Assembly: GCA_050261515.1 (NCBI GenBank)
Contig: JBLNDJ010000010.1
Location: forward strand, 50,105 to 114,104
Reading direction: 5' to 3'
From: JBLNDJ01 sp050261515
Lineage (GTDB): Bacteria > Acidobacteriota > Terriglobia > Bryobacterales > Bryobacteraceae
Length of the DNA stretch: 64,000 nucleotides
Both the position numbers and the translations under genes were made by a program. This document shows positions 17,139-27,493 of the stretch, one piece after another. Every line of letters begins with the position of its first letter. Position 1 is the stretch's first letter. The notes under the pieces are model-generated. The model was not told where the DNA came from and made no database searches. It saw nothing but the letters and a program-made list of their open reading frames with translations.

Positions 17139-18638
17139 CTACTCCGACCGGAACGGCGAAGCCGGCAATCCCTCCCCGTTGTACAAATTGCACTCGGGGT
17201 CATCCGCCCACGCGTAGCGCACGTACGCCGGCGCCGCCACCGCCGCGCTCGACACCACCACTGTCGCGCCGTCGATGCGCGCTTCAGCCGGAACATACTT
17301 CCTGTCCGCGCCCGCGATTTCAAATCCCTTCAGCGCGCCGCCCTTCGCTTCGAGCGAGGCCGCATGATCGAACCATACCCGCAGCGCGCCGCCCTCGGGG
17401 GTCGCCTGCCGGAAGATCGGCCCGGAGTACTCGATCTTCTCTCCATACGCGAGCGCGCGCGCCGCCAGGGCCAGCCGCAGCCCGACATCCTGCTTGTTCT
17501 TCGGGTGAATGTCGTTCGGGTCGCCGATGTCGATCGTGACCGCCATCCCGGTGTTCGCGAGCGCAAGCGTCTCGAGCTGCGCCTCGCGCAGTTCGGGCCA
17601 CTTCGCATCCGGCGACGTCTTGAAGTTCGCGAGCTGCACGAACAGGAACGGGAAATTTCCCACGCCCCAGGCGCGCCGCCAGTCCTGAATCATTGCCTCG
17701 AACAGGTGCGCGTAGACCGGCGCGCGCTCCTTCGACGCGTTGCTCTCGCCCTGGTACCAGATCGCGCCGCGAATTGGGAAGCGCGTGAGCGGCGCGATGA
17801 GCGCGTTGTAAAGGCCGGCCGGCGCCCACTCGCCGCGCTCGTTCCCCGCCCAGGGATAGCCGGGAGGCGTCGTGCCCGCCGCCTTCGCCTTCTCGACGGC
17901 GGCCTTCCACTCGTTCAGCTGCTGTTCGCGCCGGAGCTTCCACTCGACCGCGCCGTCGTTCATGCGGGTCCACGCGGCGAACACAGGCATCAGCGAAGCG
18001 TCCCGGGAAATCGCGCGCAGGCTGGCCCACGCTTCGAGCGGCGTCCCGCCCCACGAGCTTTCGATCAGGCCGATCGGCACGCCGAGCTTCTGGTGCAGAT
18101 GCCGGCCGAAGAAGTACGCCGCAGCCGAAAAGTTCGGCGCGGTCTCGGGCGTGCACCAGGCCCAGGCCGGCGCCTCCACGTCGTCAAGCGGATAGGAGGC
18201 CACGTTGTTTTTTACTTCGAACAACCGGATCTGCGGGTAATTCGCGGCTGCGATCTCGGCCGGCGCGTTCGCGACGCTCTTCAGCTCCATCTGCATGTTC
18301 GACTGCCCGGAGGCCACCCACACGTCGCCGCCCAGCACGTCCTTGAGCGTGATCGCGTTGTTCGCGCCCTTGACCGCGATCTCGTACGGCCCGCCGGCCG
18401 CCACCGGCGGCAGGTACACGCTCCAGAATCCGACCGGGCTCGCCGTCACGGTCCGGGTCTCGCCCCGCATCGTCACAGATACGGCCTCGCCCGGCGCGGC
18501 CTTGCCCCAGATGTGCACCGGCAGGCCGCGCTGCACCACCATGTGATCCGTGAGGACGGCCGGCAGAATTACATCCGCATATGCGCAGGAAGCCACGACG
18601 CATGCCAGCGCCATAACCCGTTGAGAGCATTTGAGCAT
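17139..18638 (-). CDS. Exported sialate O-acetylesterase-like carbohydrate esterase
   Basis: 499 residues from the ATG at 18638. The signal peptide covers about residues 1-22 (ends ASCAYA). An N-terminal beta-rich domain precedes the SGNH hydrolase core of the SASA family: the nucleophile block ASGQSNMQM, the oxyanion block IWYQGESNA, and DPNDIHPKNK carrying the catalytic His. The family removes acetyl esters from sialic acids or from plant/microbial polysaccharides. No sialic acid catabolism genes are nearby, so polysaccharide deacetylation in the periplasm is at least as likely. Confidence 0.87.
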   Translation of the reverse strand: MLKCSQRVMALACVVASCAYADVILPAVLTDHMVVQRGLPVHIWGKAAPGEAVSVTMRGETRTVTASPVGFWSVYLPPVAAGGPYEIAVKGANNAITLKDVLGGDVWVASGQSNMQMELKSVANAPAEIAAANYPQIRLFEVKNNVASYPLDDVEAPAWAWCTPETAPNFSAAAYFFGRHLHQKLGVPIGLIESSWGGTPLEAWASLRAISRDASLMPVFAAWTRMNDGAVEWKLRREQQLNEWKAAVEKAKAAGTTPPGYPWAGNERGEWAPAGLYNALIAPLTRFPIRGAIWYQGESNASKERAPVYAHLFEAMIQDWRRAWGVGNFPFLFVQLANFKTSPDAKWPELREAQLETLALANTGMAVTIDIGDPNDIHPKNKQDVGLRLALAARALAYGEKIEYSGPIFRQATPEGGALRVWFDHAASLEAKGGALKGFEIAGADRKYVPAEARIDGATVVVSSAAVAAPAYVRYAWADDPECNLYNGEGLPASPFRSE

Positions 18639-18707
18639 CACCACGCGATCATACAGCAATCTCAGGAACAAACTGCGGGGTGTGTGCGTCTTCACCCGTA
18701 GGCACTT

Positions 18708-19963
<1,256 letters not shown>

Positions 19964-19967
<4 letters not shown>

Positions 19968-21205
19968 TGACGCGCCTCGCGTTCGCGAACGGATTCCGGC
20001 TCGCGCTCCAGACCATACGCTCGCACAAGATGCGCGCGTTCCTCACCGTTCTGGGCGTGATCGTCGGGACCGGCACCATCATCGGCGTGGGCGCCATCCT
20101 CACCGGCTTCGACGCCAACATCGCGCGCGTGCTGAGCAGCTTCGGCCCGAATTCGATCATCGTGTTCAAGTTCCCCGTCGGCTTCCGCGTCACCGAACTG
20201 ACTCCTGAGGAGCGCACGCGCAAGAGCCTGACCTACGAGAACGCGGTCCACATACGCGAGCGCTGCAAGTCGGTAAAAGACGTCTCGCCCATGCTGTTTT
20301 CGAACCAGGGGTTCATCAACGCGCATTACAAGGCGAACGTCATGTACGACGTCGAGTTGTTCGGCGTCGAGGAGGCTTACGAGCGGGGCGGGCAGGTGGA
20401 CATCCACGTGGGACGCTTCTTCACCGACCACGAGGGCCGGCGCCGCGCGCCCGTCGTCGTGATCGGCGAGAACATCGAGAAGGGGCTGTTCTCGAACGTC
20501 GATCCCATCGGCAAATTCATCAACGTGGACGGCCACCCGTTGCAGGTCGTGGGCACCATGGTGCGCCCCGCGGCGTCGTTCTTCGGCGACCAGGACAACC
20601 GCGTGCTCATCCCCTACGGCCTGATGCAGAAAATGTATCCGAACGCGCGCGAGAACGCGATCGTCGTCACCGCGCAGGACGGCAAGCTGTCGCAGGCGCT
20701 CGACGAAGTGCGGACGGTCCTGCGGCTCGACCGCCGCGTGCCCTACAACAAGCCCGACGACTTCGCGCTCTCGACCGCCGAGCAGATGATCGGCGATTTC
20801 CGGCAGATCACGGCTATCACGTTCATGGTGATGGTGGTGCTCAGCTCCGTGGGCCTGCTGGTGGGCGGCATCGGCGTCATGAACATCATGCTGGTCTCCG
20901 TGACCGAGCGCACGCAGGAAATCGGCCTTCGCAAGTCGATCGGCGCGAGGAAAGCGGACATCGTGGCGCAGTTCCTGCTCGAAGCGTCGGTGCTGACGGG
21001 CCTGGGCGGCATCGCCGGCATCGTCTTCGGCTGGCTGATCTCGGTGGTCAGCCGTATGGTGTTTCAATCCCTGCCCGCCTCGGTGCCGCTCTGGGCCGCG
21101 GCGCTGGGCATCGTGGTGTCGGTGGGCGTGGGCTTGTTCTTCGGCATCTGGCCGGCGTACAAGGCCGCGCGCCTCGACCCGGTCGAAGCGCTTCGCTACG
21201 AGTGA
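19964..21205 (+). CDS. ABC transporter permease, MacB/FtsX type (second of pair)
   Basis: 413 residues; starts ATGATG within the end of the first permease (ATGA). It has the same architecture: the N-terminal helix FLTVLGVIVGTGTIIGVG, a MacB periplasmic domain, then the FtsX helices with TERTQEIGLRKSIGARKADI and the PAYKAARLDPVEALRYE ending. The two permeases probably heterodimerise. The 3' end overlaps the convergent membrane-fusion gene by 10 nt. No ATP-binding subunit is adjacent. Confidence 0.88.
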
Positions 21206-22281
21206 CTGCCTGCCTTGACGGCCGAGCCCTCACGGATCTCATCGGTCGCGCGCCGCACAACCAGGTCGCCGGGATTGAGCGGGCCGAAGACTTCGATCAG
21301 ATCTCCCTCAGGCGATCCGCGCGTCACATCCACCCACTCGGCGCGCCCGTCTTTCACGCGAATCACGAACGTGCGCTCGGTTGTGGTCACGACACTCGAC
21401 GGCGGAACGAACAGCCCGCGCCGCCTGCGCACCGGCCACTGCACTTCCGGAAACATGCCCGGCGCGAGGCGGCCGGACGCGTTGTTCACATCGGCTTCGA
21501 CGGCCATCGTCCGCGTCTTTGGATCGACGGAGTGCGCGATGCGCGCCACGGTCCCCGAAAAAGTTTCGCCCGGATACGCCGGAACGGTGAAGGGCACGCG
21601 CGCGCCTCGCACGATGCCTCCGGCGCTCGCCTCGGGAACCGCGACCACCAGCCGCAGGCGCGAATTCTGCTCCAGGCGAAGCATCGGCTGCGCGGAGGCG
21701 CCTGGACCGGCGAGCGCGCCCGGATGCACGAGCCGCTCCGTGATCACGCCATCGAACGGAGCGGTCACCTTGAGATACGCCTCGAGCTCGCGTATCGATT
21801 GCACGGACGCCTTCGCCGCTTCCGCCGCGCTCGCCTGCGCGCGCAGCACCGCACGCGCGGCATCGGCGGCTTTCGCGGCCTGGATCAGTTCGTTCTCTGA
21901 GATGGCGCCCGGCGTCGCGGATGCGGCTTTCATGCGATCGCGTGTGCTCTCGGCGGCGACGAGCTTCGCTTCGGCCTCGGCGCGCTGCGATTCGATCGTC
22001 TGCGCCTTCGCCTCCGCCTCGGCCCGCTGCGCCTCCATCTCGGGAGCGGAAAGCAGCACCAGCAACTGGCCCCGCTTGACTGCCGAGCCCCGGTCCACGG
22101 TCACGCGCTCGACGAAGCCGTTGACGCGGGCGTAGAGGTCTACTTTCTCGTAAGGCGCGAATTCGCCGGGCAGCCGCACCCGGCGCTCCGCCTGCCTGGC
22201 GACGACCGGCACAACCTCCACCGCTGTCTGCGCGGCCAGCGCGGGAGCCATTATCAGGGGCAGGAATCTAGCGAGGCTCAT
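21196..22281 (-). CDS. RND efflux periplasmic adaptor (membrane fusion protein)
   Basis: 361 residues. The signal-like N-terminus (ending APALAAQ) is followed by a lipoyl/barrel-sandwich half (YARVNGFVERVTVDRGSAVKRGQLLVLL), an alpha-helical coiled-coil hairpin (about 72-165, rich in Ala/Glu/Gln), the second lipoyl half (LKVTAPFDGVITERLVHPGALAG) and beta-barrel/membrane-proximal domains. It links the RND pump to TolC. It is last in the minus-strand operon; its start overlaps the pump stop by 14 nt. Confidence 0.92.
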   Translation of the reverse strand: MSLARFLPLIMAPALAAQTAVEVVPVVARQAERRVRLPGEFAPYEKVDLYARVNGFVERVTVDRGSAVKRGQLLVLLSAPEMEAQRAEAEAKAQTIESQRAEAEAKLVAAESTRDRMKAASATPGAISENELIQAAKAADAARAVLRAQASAAEAAKASVQSIRELEAYLKVTAPFDGVITERLVHPGALAGPGASAQPMLRLEQNSRLRLVVAVPEASAGGIVRGARVPFTVPAYPGETFSGTVARIAHSVDPKTRTMAVEADVNNASGRLAPGMFPEVQWPVRRRRGLFVPPSSVVTTTERTFVIRVKDGRAEWVDVTRGSPEGDLIEVFGPLNPGDLVVRRATDEIREGSAVKAGSHS

Positions 22282-25200
22282 AGTATCGGCTCGAAGGATC
22301 GTCGGGATCGAGAGACGGGGAAACCGCCGCGCCGCGGGGCGCGAGCAGCGAGTAAATCGCGGGTAGCACGGTCAGGGTGGCGAACGTCGCGGCCGCGAGT
22401 CCGCCGATCACGGCCCGGCCGAGCGGCGCGGACTGCCGTCCACCCTCCCCGAGCCCGATCGCCATCGGAATCATGCCCGCCACCATCGCGGTCGCGGTCA
22501 TGAGGATCGCGCGCAGCCGCCCCCGCGCGCCCTCGGCGGCGGCGTCGGCCGGCCTCAATCCATCCCCGCGCGAAGCCTCGGCGAAGCTCACAAGCAGAAT
22601 CGCGTTCGCCACCGAAATCCCCACCGCCATGATCGCGCCCATGAACGACTGCACGTTCAGCGTCGTCCCGGTCGCAAGCAGCGCGATCAGCACGCCGCAA
22701 ATCACCGCCGGCGCGGTCGAAACCACCGCGACCGCCATGCGGAACGACTGGAAGTTCGCCGCGAGCAGCAGGAAGATGACGGCGATCGAAAGCAGCAGGC
22801 CGGTTTCGAGGCCGCGCAGTGTTTCCTCGAGCGGCGGGATCTGTCCCCTTACGAACGCTTTCACGCCGCGCGGCGGATCGCCGGCCCGCGCTACCGCCGC
22901 CTGAATTACGGGCGCGGCCCGCCCGAGCGAAACGCCGTGAATGTTCGCCGTCATGCTCACCACGCGCTGCATGTTGTAACGGTCCACTTCGCCGAGCGTT
23001 GTTCCATACCCGACCTTTGCGACATCGCTCACCAGCGGATGCCCGCCCGCGGCGCCGCCGTTCATGACCGGAAGATTGCCGATGTCCTCGGCCGACGCGA
23101 TCCTGAACTGAGGCACCTCCACCTGCACCTGGAACGCGTTCCCGCTCCGCGGGTCGCGCCAGAAGTTCAGGTCGATGAACCGGCTCGACGAAGTCGCCGC
23201 GACCATCGAACGCGCCACGTCCGCCATCGTCAGCCCGAACTGCCCCGCGCGCCGGCGGTCCACGTTGATCTCCACGCTCGGATAGTCGAGCGGCTGCGCG
23301 TACTGAAGATCGCGCAAATCGCCGATCCGCGCCAGCTCGGAATACACCTTCGCCGCGTACGCCCGGTTGTCTGCGAGGCTCGGTCCCTGCACCGCCACCT
23401 CAACCGGCGTCGGTGAGCCGAAACTCATCACCTGGCTCACGATGTCGCCTGCCTCGAACGACACCGCGGTATCCGGCAGCTCCTTGCGGAACACCTCGCG
23501 CACGCGCTCGCGGAACGCCTCGCCGGTCAGCCGCGCCCGCGGCCCAAGCTGCACGCGCAAAACAGCCTCGTGCTGGCCGCTCGTGAACAGGTAAATCGTG
23601 TTGATGGGATAGCTCGCCGGCTGCACACCGATGTAGCCGGTCGTGATCGCAACGTTTTCCGGCCCAACCTCGCGGCGGATCAGGTCCACCGCCTTGAGCG
23701 CGACGAGCTCCGTGCGCTCCACGCGCGTCCCCGCCGGAGCGCGCAGCCGCATCTGGAACTGGCCCACCTCGCTTTGCGGGAAAATCTCGGTCCCGATCGC
23801 CGGATACAGCAACAGCAGCAGGATGGCGCATCCCGCTACGTACGCGCCCGCCAGCAGCCACCGGAACCGCAGGATCGCGCGCAGATACCGCGCGTAAAAA
23901 CGGCGCAGGCGTCCCGGCTCGCCCGCGTGCGGCGAGCGCCGTATGAGCCCCGTCGCAAGCACCGGAACGAACGAACTCGACAGCACATAGGACGAGATCA
24001 TCGCGAAGCCGACCGCCAGCGCCAGCGGCACGAACAACTGCCGCCCCACGCCCACCATGAAGAACGATGGCACGAACACCGAAAGAATCGCGAGCATCGC
24101 GAGCAGCCGCGGTCCGGCCGTCTTGCGGGAGGCTTCGATGACGGCGCGTGCGCGCGGCAGTCCGGAGTCGAGGTGGGTGTGTATGCTCTCGATCGCGACC
24201 GTCGCCTCATCCACCAGCACGCCGACCGCGAGCGCGAGGCCCCCGAGCGTCATGATGTTGATGGTCTGGCCCGAGATCCACAGCCAGATCACCGCCGCCA
24301 GCAGCGCGAACGGAATCGTCAGCACCACAATCAGCGCGCTCCGCCAGTCGCGCAGAAACAGCAGCACCACCAGCCCCGTGAGCACGGCGCCGAGCAGACC
24401 CTCGTTCACGAGCCCGCGGATTGCGTTCACCACGTACCGCGACTGATCGAAGACGAACTCGATCCTGACGTCTTCGGGCGCCACGGCCCGCATCGCCGGA
24501 AGCGCCGCTTTTACACGGCCGATCACGTCGAGCGTCGATGCATCCGCGCGCTTCGTGACCGGGATGTACACCGTGCGGCGCCCGTTCACGTGCGCATACC
24601 CGACGATCACATCCGTCGAATCCTGCACGGTCCCGATATCGCGCAGGAACACGCTCGGCCCCGGGCCGAGCCGCACGGGCACATCGAGCACCTCCTGTAT
24701 GTTGGCCCCGAGTGTCGCGTTCGTAGCGGCCACGCGGATCAGGTTTCCCGTCCGCACGTTCCCGTTCGGCAGCACCGTGTTCGCGCGGCTCACCACCCGG
24801 ACCACTTCTTCGGGCGAGATGCCGTACTGCCGCAGGCGGTCGGGATCCACGCGGATCACGATCGTCCGCTGGTTGCCTCCGAACGGCGGCGGCGCCGAAA
24901 CGCCCGGCAGCGTCGCGAAGATCGGCCGCACGCGGTTGAGCGCGATATCCTGCATCTCGCCGGGCGTGCGCGACGGGCTCGTGAAAACAAGCTGCCCCAC
25001 CGGCACGCTGCCGGCGTCGTACCGCACGATGAACGGCGGCACCGCGCCCGGCGGCATGAACGCCCGCGCGCGATTCACGTAGCCGACCACCTCCGCGAGC
25101 GCCTGGCTCATGTCCGTGCCCGGATGAAACACCAGCTTCATCAGCGCCGCGCCCTGTATGTTCTTCGACTCCACGTGCTCGATGCCTGTGATGTACAGGA

Positions 25201-25411
25201 AGTGATATTCGTAGTAGTAAGTGAGGAAGCCCTCCATCTGGGCGGCGTCCATGCCGCCGTACGGCTGCGCGACGTAGACCTGCGGCGCGCCGAGCTTCGG
25301 GAAGATATCGACGGGTATTCGCCGCAGCGCGAGCGCCGAGCACAGCGCGATGGCGAGCACGGCGACAAAGATCGTCGCCGGCCGCCGCATGGAAGCAAGT
25401 ACGAGCCGCAT
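22268..25411 (-). CDS. RND family efflux pump, inner-membrane subunit
   Basis: 1047 residues from the ATG at 25411, preceded by AGAGGGG. This is full AcrB-family length with twelve TM helices and two large periplasmic loops. The TM4 proton-relay region reads LALAVGVLVDEATVAIES, with Asp-Glu where AcrB has Asp-Asp. The TM1 neighbourhood (LASMRRPATIFVAVLAIAL, VDIFPKLGAPQVYV) fits the HAE/acidobacterial multidrug-type pumps rather than a clear metal exporter. Substrate unknown. It starts 14 nt after the TolC gene ends and overlaps the adaptor gene. Confidence 0.93.
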   Translation of the reverse strand: MRLVLASMRRPATIFVAVLAIALCSALALRRIPVDIFPKLGAPQVYVAQPYGGMDAAQMEGFLTYYYEYHFLYITGIEHVESKNIQGAALMKLVFHPGTDMSQALAEVVGYVNRARAFMPPGAVPPFIVRYDAGSVPVGQLVFTSPSRTPGEMQDIALNRVRPIFATLPGVSAPPPFGGNQRTIVIRVDPDRLRQYGISPEEVVRVVSRANTVLPNGNVRTGNLIRVAATNATLGANIQEVLDVPVRLGPGPSVFLRDIGTVQDSTDVIVGYAHVNGRRTVYIPVTKRADASTLDVIGRVKAALPAMRAVAPEDVRIEFVFDQSRYVVNAIRGLVNEGLLGAVLTGLVVLLFLRDWRSALIVVLTIPFALLAAVIWLWISGQTINIMTLGGLALAVGVLVDEATVAIESIHTHLDSGLPRARAVIEASRKTAGPRLLAMLAILSVFVPSFFMVGVGRQLFVPLALAVGFAMISSYVLSSSFVPVLATGLIRRSPHAGEPGRLRRFYARYLRAILRFRWLLAGAYVAGCAILLLLLYPAIGTEIFPQSEVGQFQMRLRAPAGTRVERTELVALKAVDLIRREVGPENVAITTGYIGVQPASYPINTIYLFTSGQHEAVLRVQLGPRARLTGEAFRERVREVFRKELPDTAVSFEAGDIVSQVMSFGSPTPVEVAVQGPSLADNRAYAAKVYSELARIGDLRDLQYAQPLDYPSVEINVDRRRAGQFGLTMADVARSMVAATSSSRFIDLNFWRDPRSGNAFQVQVEVPQFRIASAEDIGNLPVMNGGAAGGHPLVSDVAKVGYGTTLGEVDRYNMQRVVSMTANIHGVSLGRAAPVIQAAVARAGDPPRGVKAFVRGQIPPLEETLRGLETGLLLSIAVIFLLLAANFQSFRMAVAVVSTAPAVICGVLIALLATGTTLNVQSFMGAIMAVGISVANAILLVSFAEASRGDGLRPADAAAEGARGRLRAILMTATAMVAGMIPMAIGLGEGGRQSAPLGRAVIGGLAAATFATLTVLPAIYSLLAPRGAAVSPSLDPDDPSSRYYEPR

Positions 25412-25425
25412 AGATCCCCTCTGCC

Positions 25426-26796
25426 TTACTTGGACGCCATCGCGAGGAACGGGGCGAGGTTGCCCTCGGCCGCCGCGACCGCCAGCAGCCCGCGCCACAC
25501 GGCGAGCCGCGCGAGCGCGTCGTCGATCTCGGCTTGCGTGAGAAGCCGCTGCGCCTCGGCGACCTCGATCACCAGCCCCAGCCCGGCCTTGTAGCGCGCC
25601 GATGCCTGCCGCTCGGCCGCGCGCGCCGCTTCGAGCTCGATGGGCGTGTTCGCGGCCGCGCGGCGCGCGCCCTCGAGTTGCGCGCGCGCCTTCGCCAGTC
25701 CCCCCTCCAAGTCCTGCACGACACGATTGTACTGCTCGGTCTCGGCGCGCTCGCGGTGCGCCTCGGCCCGCCCGCGCGCCCGCAGGGAGGCGAACTCGAA
25801 CGCCGGAAAGTACACCGTCATCCCGACGGCCCAGTTCTGCACGTTCGGCCCGAGCCCCGTCAGCCCACCCGCCGTCGAGCCGTCCATGCGCGCTCCGGTG
25901 CCGCGCGCGTAACTCGCGGCTTGCAGATTGAACTTAGGGAAGTAGGACCGCGCCAGCGCGTGCTCGCGCGCCTGGCTTTCTTCCACCGCCGCGCCCTGCT
26001 CGCGCGCCGCCGGATGCTGGTCCAGCGCCGGGGGCGGCTCGGACCGCTCAGGCGGAGCCGAGAGCAGAGGCCCGGCCGCGAGCGCCGCATCCGCCGCGTC
26101 GGAACCGAGCAACTGTGCGAGTGCGGCCCTCGCGACCGCGGCGGTCTGTTCCGCCTCTATGAGCTGCGTCTGTGCGGCGGCGACCTCGGCGCGCGTACGC
26201 GCGGCATCGGCGCCGGGCCGCAATCCGGCCCCGGCCTGTGCGGCGACGACCTCGTTCAGCACGCGCGCGCGTTCCACTCCGGCGCGCGATGCCGAGACCT
26301 TCTCGCCGGCGGCCAGCGCGGTGAGGAACGCATCCGCCGCCGCTGCGCCGACCTGAAATTCCGTGACGGCCCGGGCCGCGTCGGCCCGCCGCTTCGCGCT
26401 TTCCGCGACGCCGATGTTGGCGTGCCGCAGCCCGAAATCGAATGGCTCCCACGAAACCAGCACCCCGGCCGCGCTCCCCCAGACACTCGTGAGATCGTTG
26501 GTGCCAAGCACCGGGCCGGAAATCGAAGGAATCACCGCCTGCGGCAGCATCAACCCGAAAATGTTGTTCCGCGTCGCGCGGTTAATCTGCGCGGCAAAGT
26601 CGGCGCGAGGCAGGTAAGCGGTGCGCGCTACATCGACGCCCGCCGCGGCCGCGGCCGCCTGCTCTATCGAAGCCCGCACCGCGGGGTAGTTCTTGACCGC
26701 CCGCTCAACGGCCTGTGGCAAAGTCAATTGAGCCTGGCCCAGCGCCGCGAATGGACACACGAATAGCGTGAGAAGATATCGCGGAGATTTGCCCAT
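25426..26796 (-). CDS. TolC-family outer-membrane efflux protein
   Basis: 456 residues from the ATG at 26796. The signal peptide ends near ALGQAQ. It is predominantly helical with two repeats of the outer-membrane efflux protein fold; typical stretches are LTLPQAVERAVKNYPAVRA at the N-terminus and the YKAGLGLVIEVAEAQRLLTQAEID motif near the C-terminus. It forms the outer-membrane duct of the tripartite pump. The first 92 nt overlap the 3' end of the selenoprotein gene in another frame. Confidence 0.9.
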   Translation of the reverse strand: MGKSPRYLLTLFVCPFAALGQAQLTLPQAVERAVKNYPAVRASIEQAAAAAAGVDVARTAYLPRADFAAQINRATRNNIFGLMLPQAVIPSISGPVLGTNDLTSVWGSAAGVLVSWEPFDFGLRHANIGVAESAKRRADAARAVTEFQVGAAAADAFLTALAAGEKVSASRAGVERARVLNEVVAAQAGAGLRPGADAARTRAEVAAAQTQLIEAEQTAAVARAALAQLLGSDAADAALAAGPLLSAPPERSEPPPALDQHPAAREQGAAVEESQAREHALARSYFPKFNLQAASYARGTGARMDGSTAGGLTGLGPNVQNWAVGMTVYFPAFEFASLRARGRAEAHRERAETEQYNRVVQDLEGGLAKARAQLEGARRAAANTPIELEAARAAERQASARYKAGLGLVIEVAEAQRLLTQAEIDDALARLAVWRGLLAVAAAEGNLAPFLAMASK

Positions 26797-27493
26797 TTGC
26801 GTCCAGAATAGCGTGGAGCGTGGAGGCCACGCCGCGCGGGTCGAAGCCGAACGGGCCCGGAGCGCTCTTGTAGGCGATGCGGCCATCGCGGTCGATGACG
26901 TAGAGGCGGTCGGGCCAGCCCGTGTAGGCCATCTCGACCGTGTCCCGGATGTCGTCCATCAGCGCCGGAATCTCGATGCCCAGCTTCCGCACGCACGAGT
27001 TCGCGACGCTGCTTCTCTCATCGAGCGACCTCGGGTTCGCGAAGACCACGTTCTCGCGGATGTTCACCGCCATCTGCCACGCATCGCTCGGGTGCGCCTC
27101 GCGTATGTAGACCACGTAGAAGGCGGCGCGGTCCTTGTACTCCCGGTACAGCTTGTTGAGCGCGGGAACCTCCCGGCGAAATGGCGGTCAGGTGTAGCTC
27201 CCGAAGATGAGCACTACGGGCCGCACGCCGCGATGCTCGGCGATCGAGACCTGGGATTTGCGGTCGAGCGTGGGAAGCGAAAAGACCGGCGCTGTGTCGC
27301 CCGGCTTCAGGCCGCCCGCGCGCGCCCACATCCACAGCGGCTGGAACGGGAGCACCAGGAACATCGGCCCCGGCATCTTCGACATCACCCGGCCGAACAC
27401 AGAGGGCGGCTGCCGCATCGCCACCGCGAGCGCCGCGACGAGAAGGACGTAGACTACTGCAAGGCCGACCAGCCCCTGTCCCAGTCTGCGCAT
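26705..27493 (-). CDS. Iodothyronine deiodinase-like selenoprotein with in-frame UGA (Sec102)
   Basis: 262 residues if UGA at 27190-27188 is read as selenocysteine. The two halves lie in one frame with no other stop. Residues 1-101 have an N-terminal TM helix (about 7-26), a second hydrophobic stretch (about 40-58), then thioredoxin-like strands ending LIFGSYT. After the UGA come PPFRREVPALNKLYREY and FYVVYIREAHPSDAW, the hallmark of the deiodinase family (vertebrate enzymes: FGSCT-U-P and YIEEAHASDGW). Family members are thioredoxin-fold redox enzymes; the bacterial substrate is unknown and thyroid hormone is not implied. The ATG overlaps the tricorn stop (TAATG); the 3' end overlaps tolC by 92 nt. 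Reading it as a pseudogene is unlikely given conservation on both sides. Confidence 0.88.
27163..27175 (-). promoter_or_regulatory. Putative bacterial SECIS hairpin
   Basis: On the minus strand the hairpin CGGGA-GGU-UCCCG begins 12 nt after the UGA at 27190-27188. It has a 5-bp perfect stem and a 3-nt GGU loop. With a bulged C on the 3' side the stem can extend by two further G-C pairs. The loop guanine is 18 nt past the UGA, inside the spacing known for SelB-dependent bacterial SECIS elements, and a loop G is their conserved feature. Folding was done by eye. Confidence 0.7.
27188..27190 (-). other. UGA codon predicted to be recoded as selenocysteine
   Basis: The minus-strand TGA sits between codons for GSYT and PPF, the exact active-site position of Sec or Cys in the deiodinase family. 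The frame continues open for 160 codons to TAG/TGA-type termination at 26705. See the gene entry for homology on both sides. Confidence 0.82.

Noticed and set aside
17136..18701. 521-codon plus-strand open frame antisense to the sialate esterase
   Set aside because: Arg/His/Pro-rich with no motif; the opposite frame has the SGNH signatures and a signal peptide.
26705..27493. Pseudogene by nonsense mutation
   Set aside because: The single TGA falls precisely at the Sec/Cys active-site position, no other lesion exists and a SECIS-like hairpin follows; decay would not be so placed.
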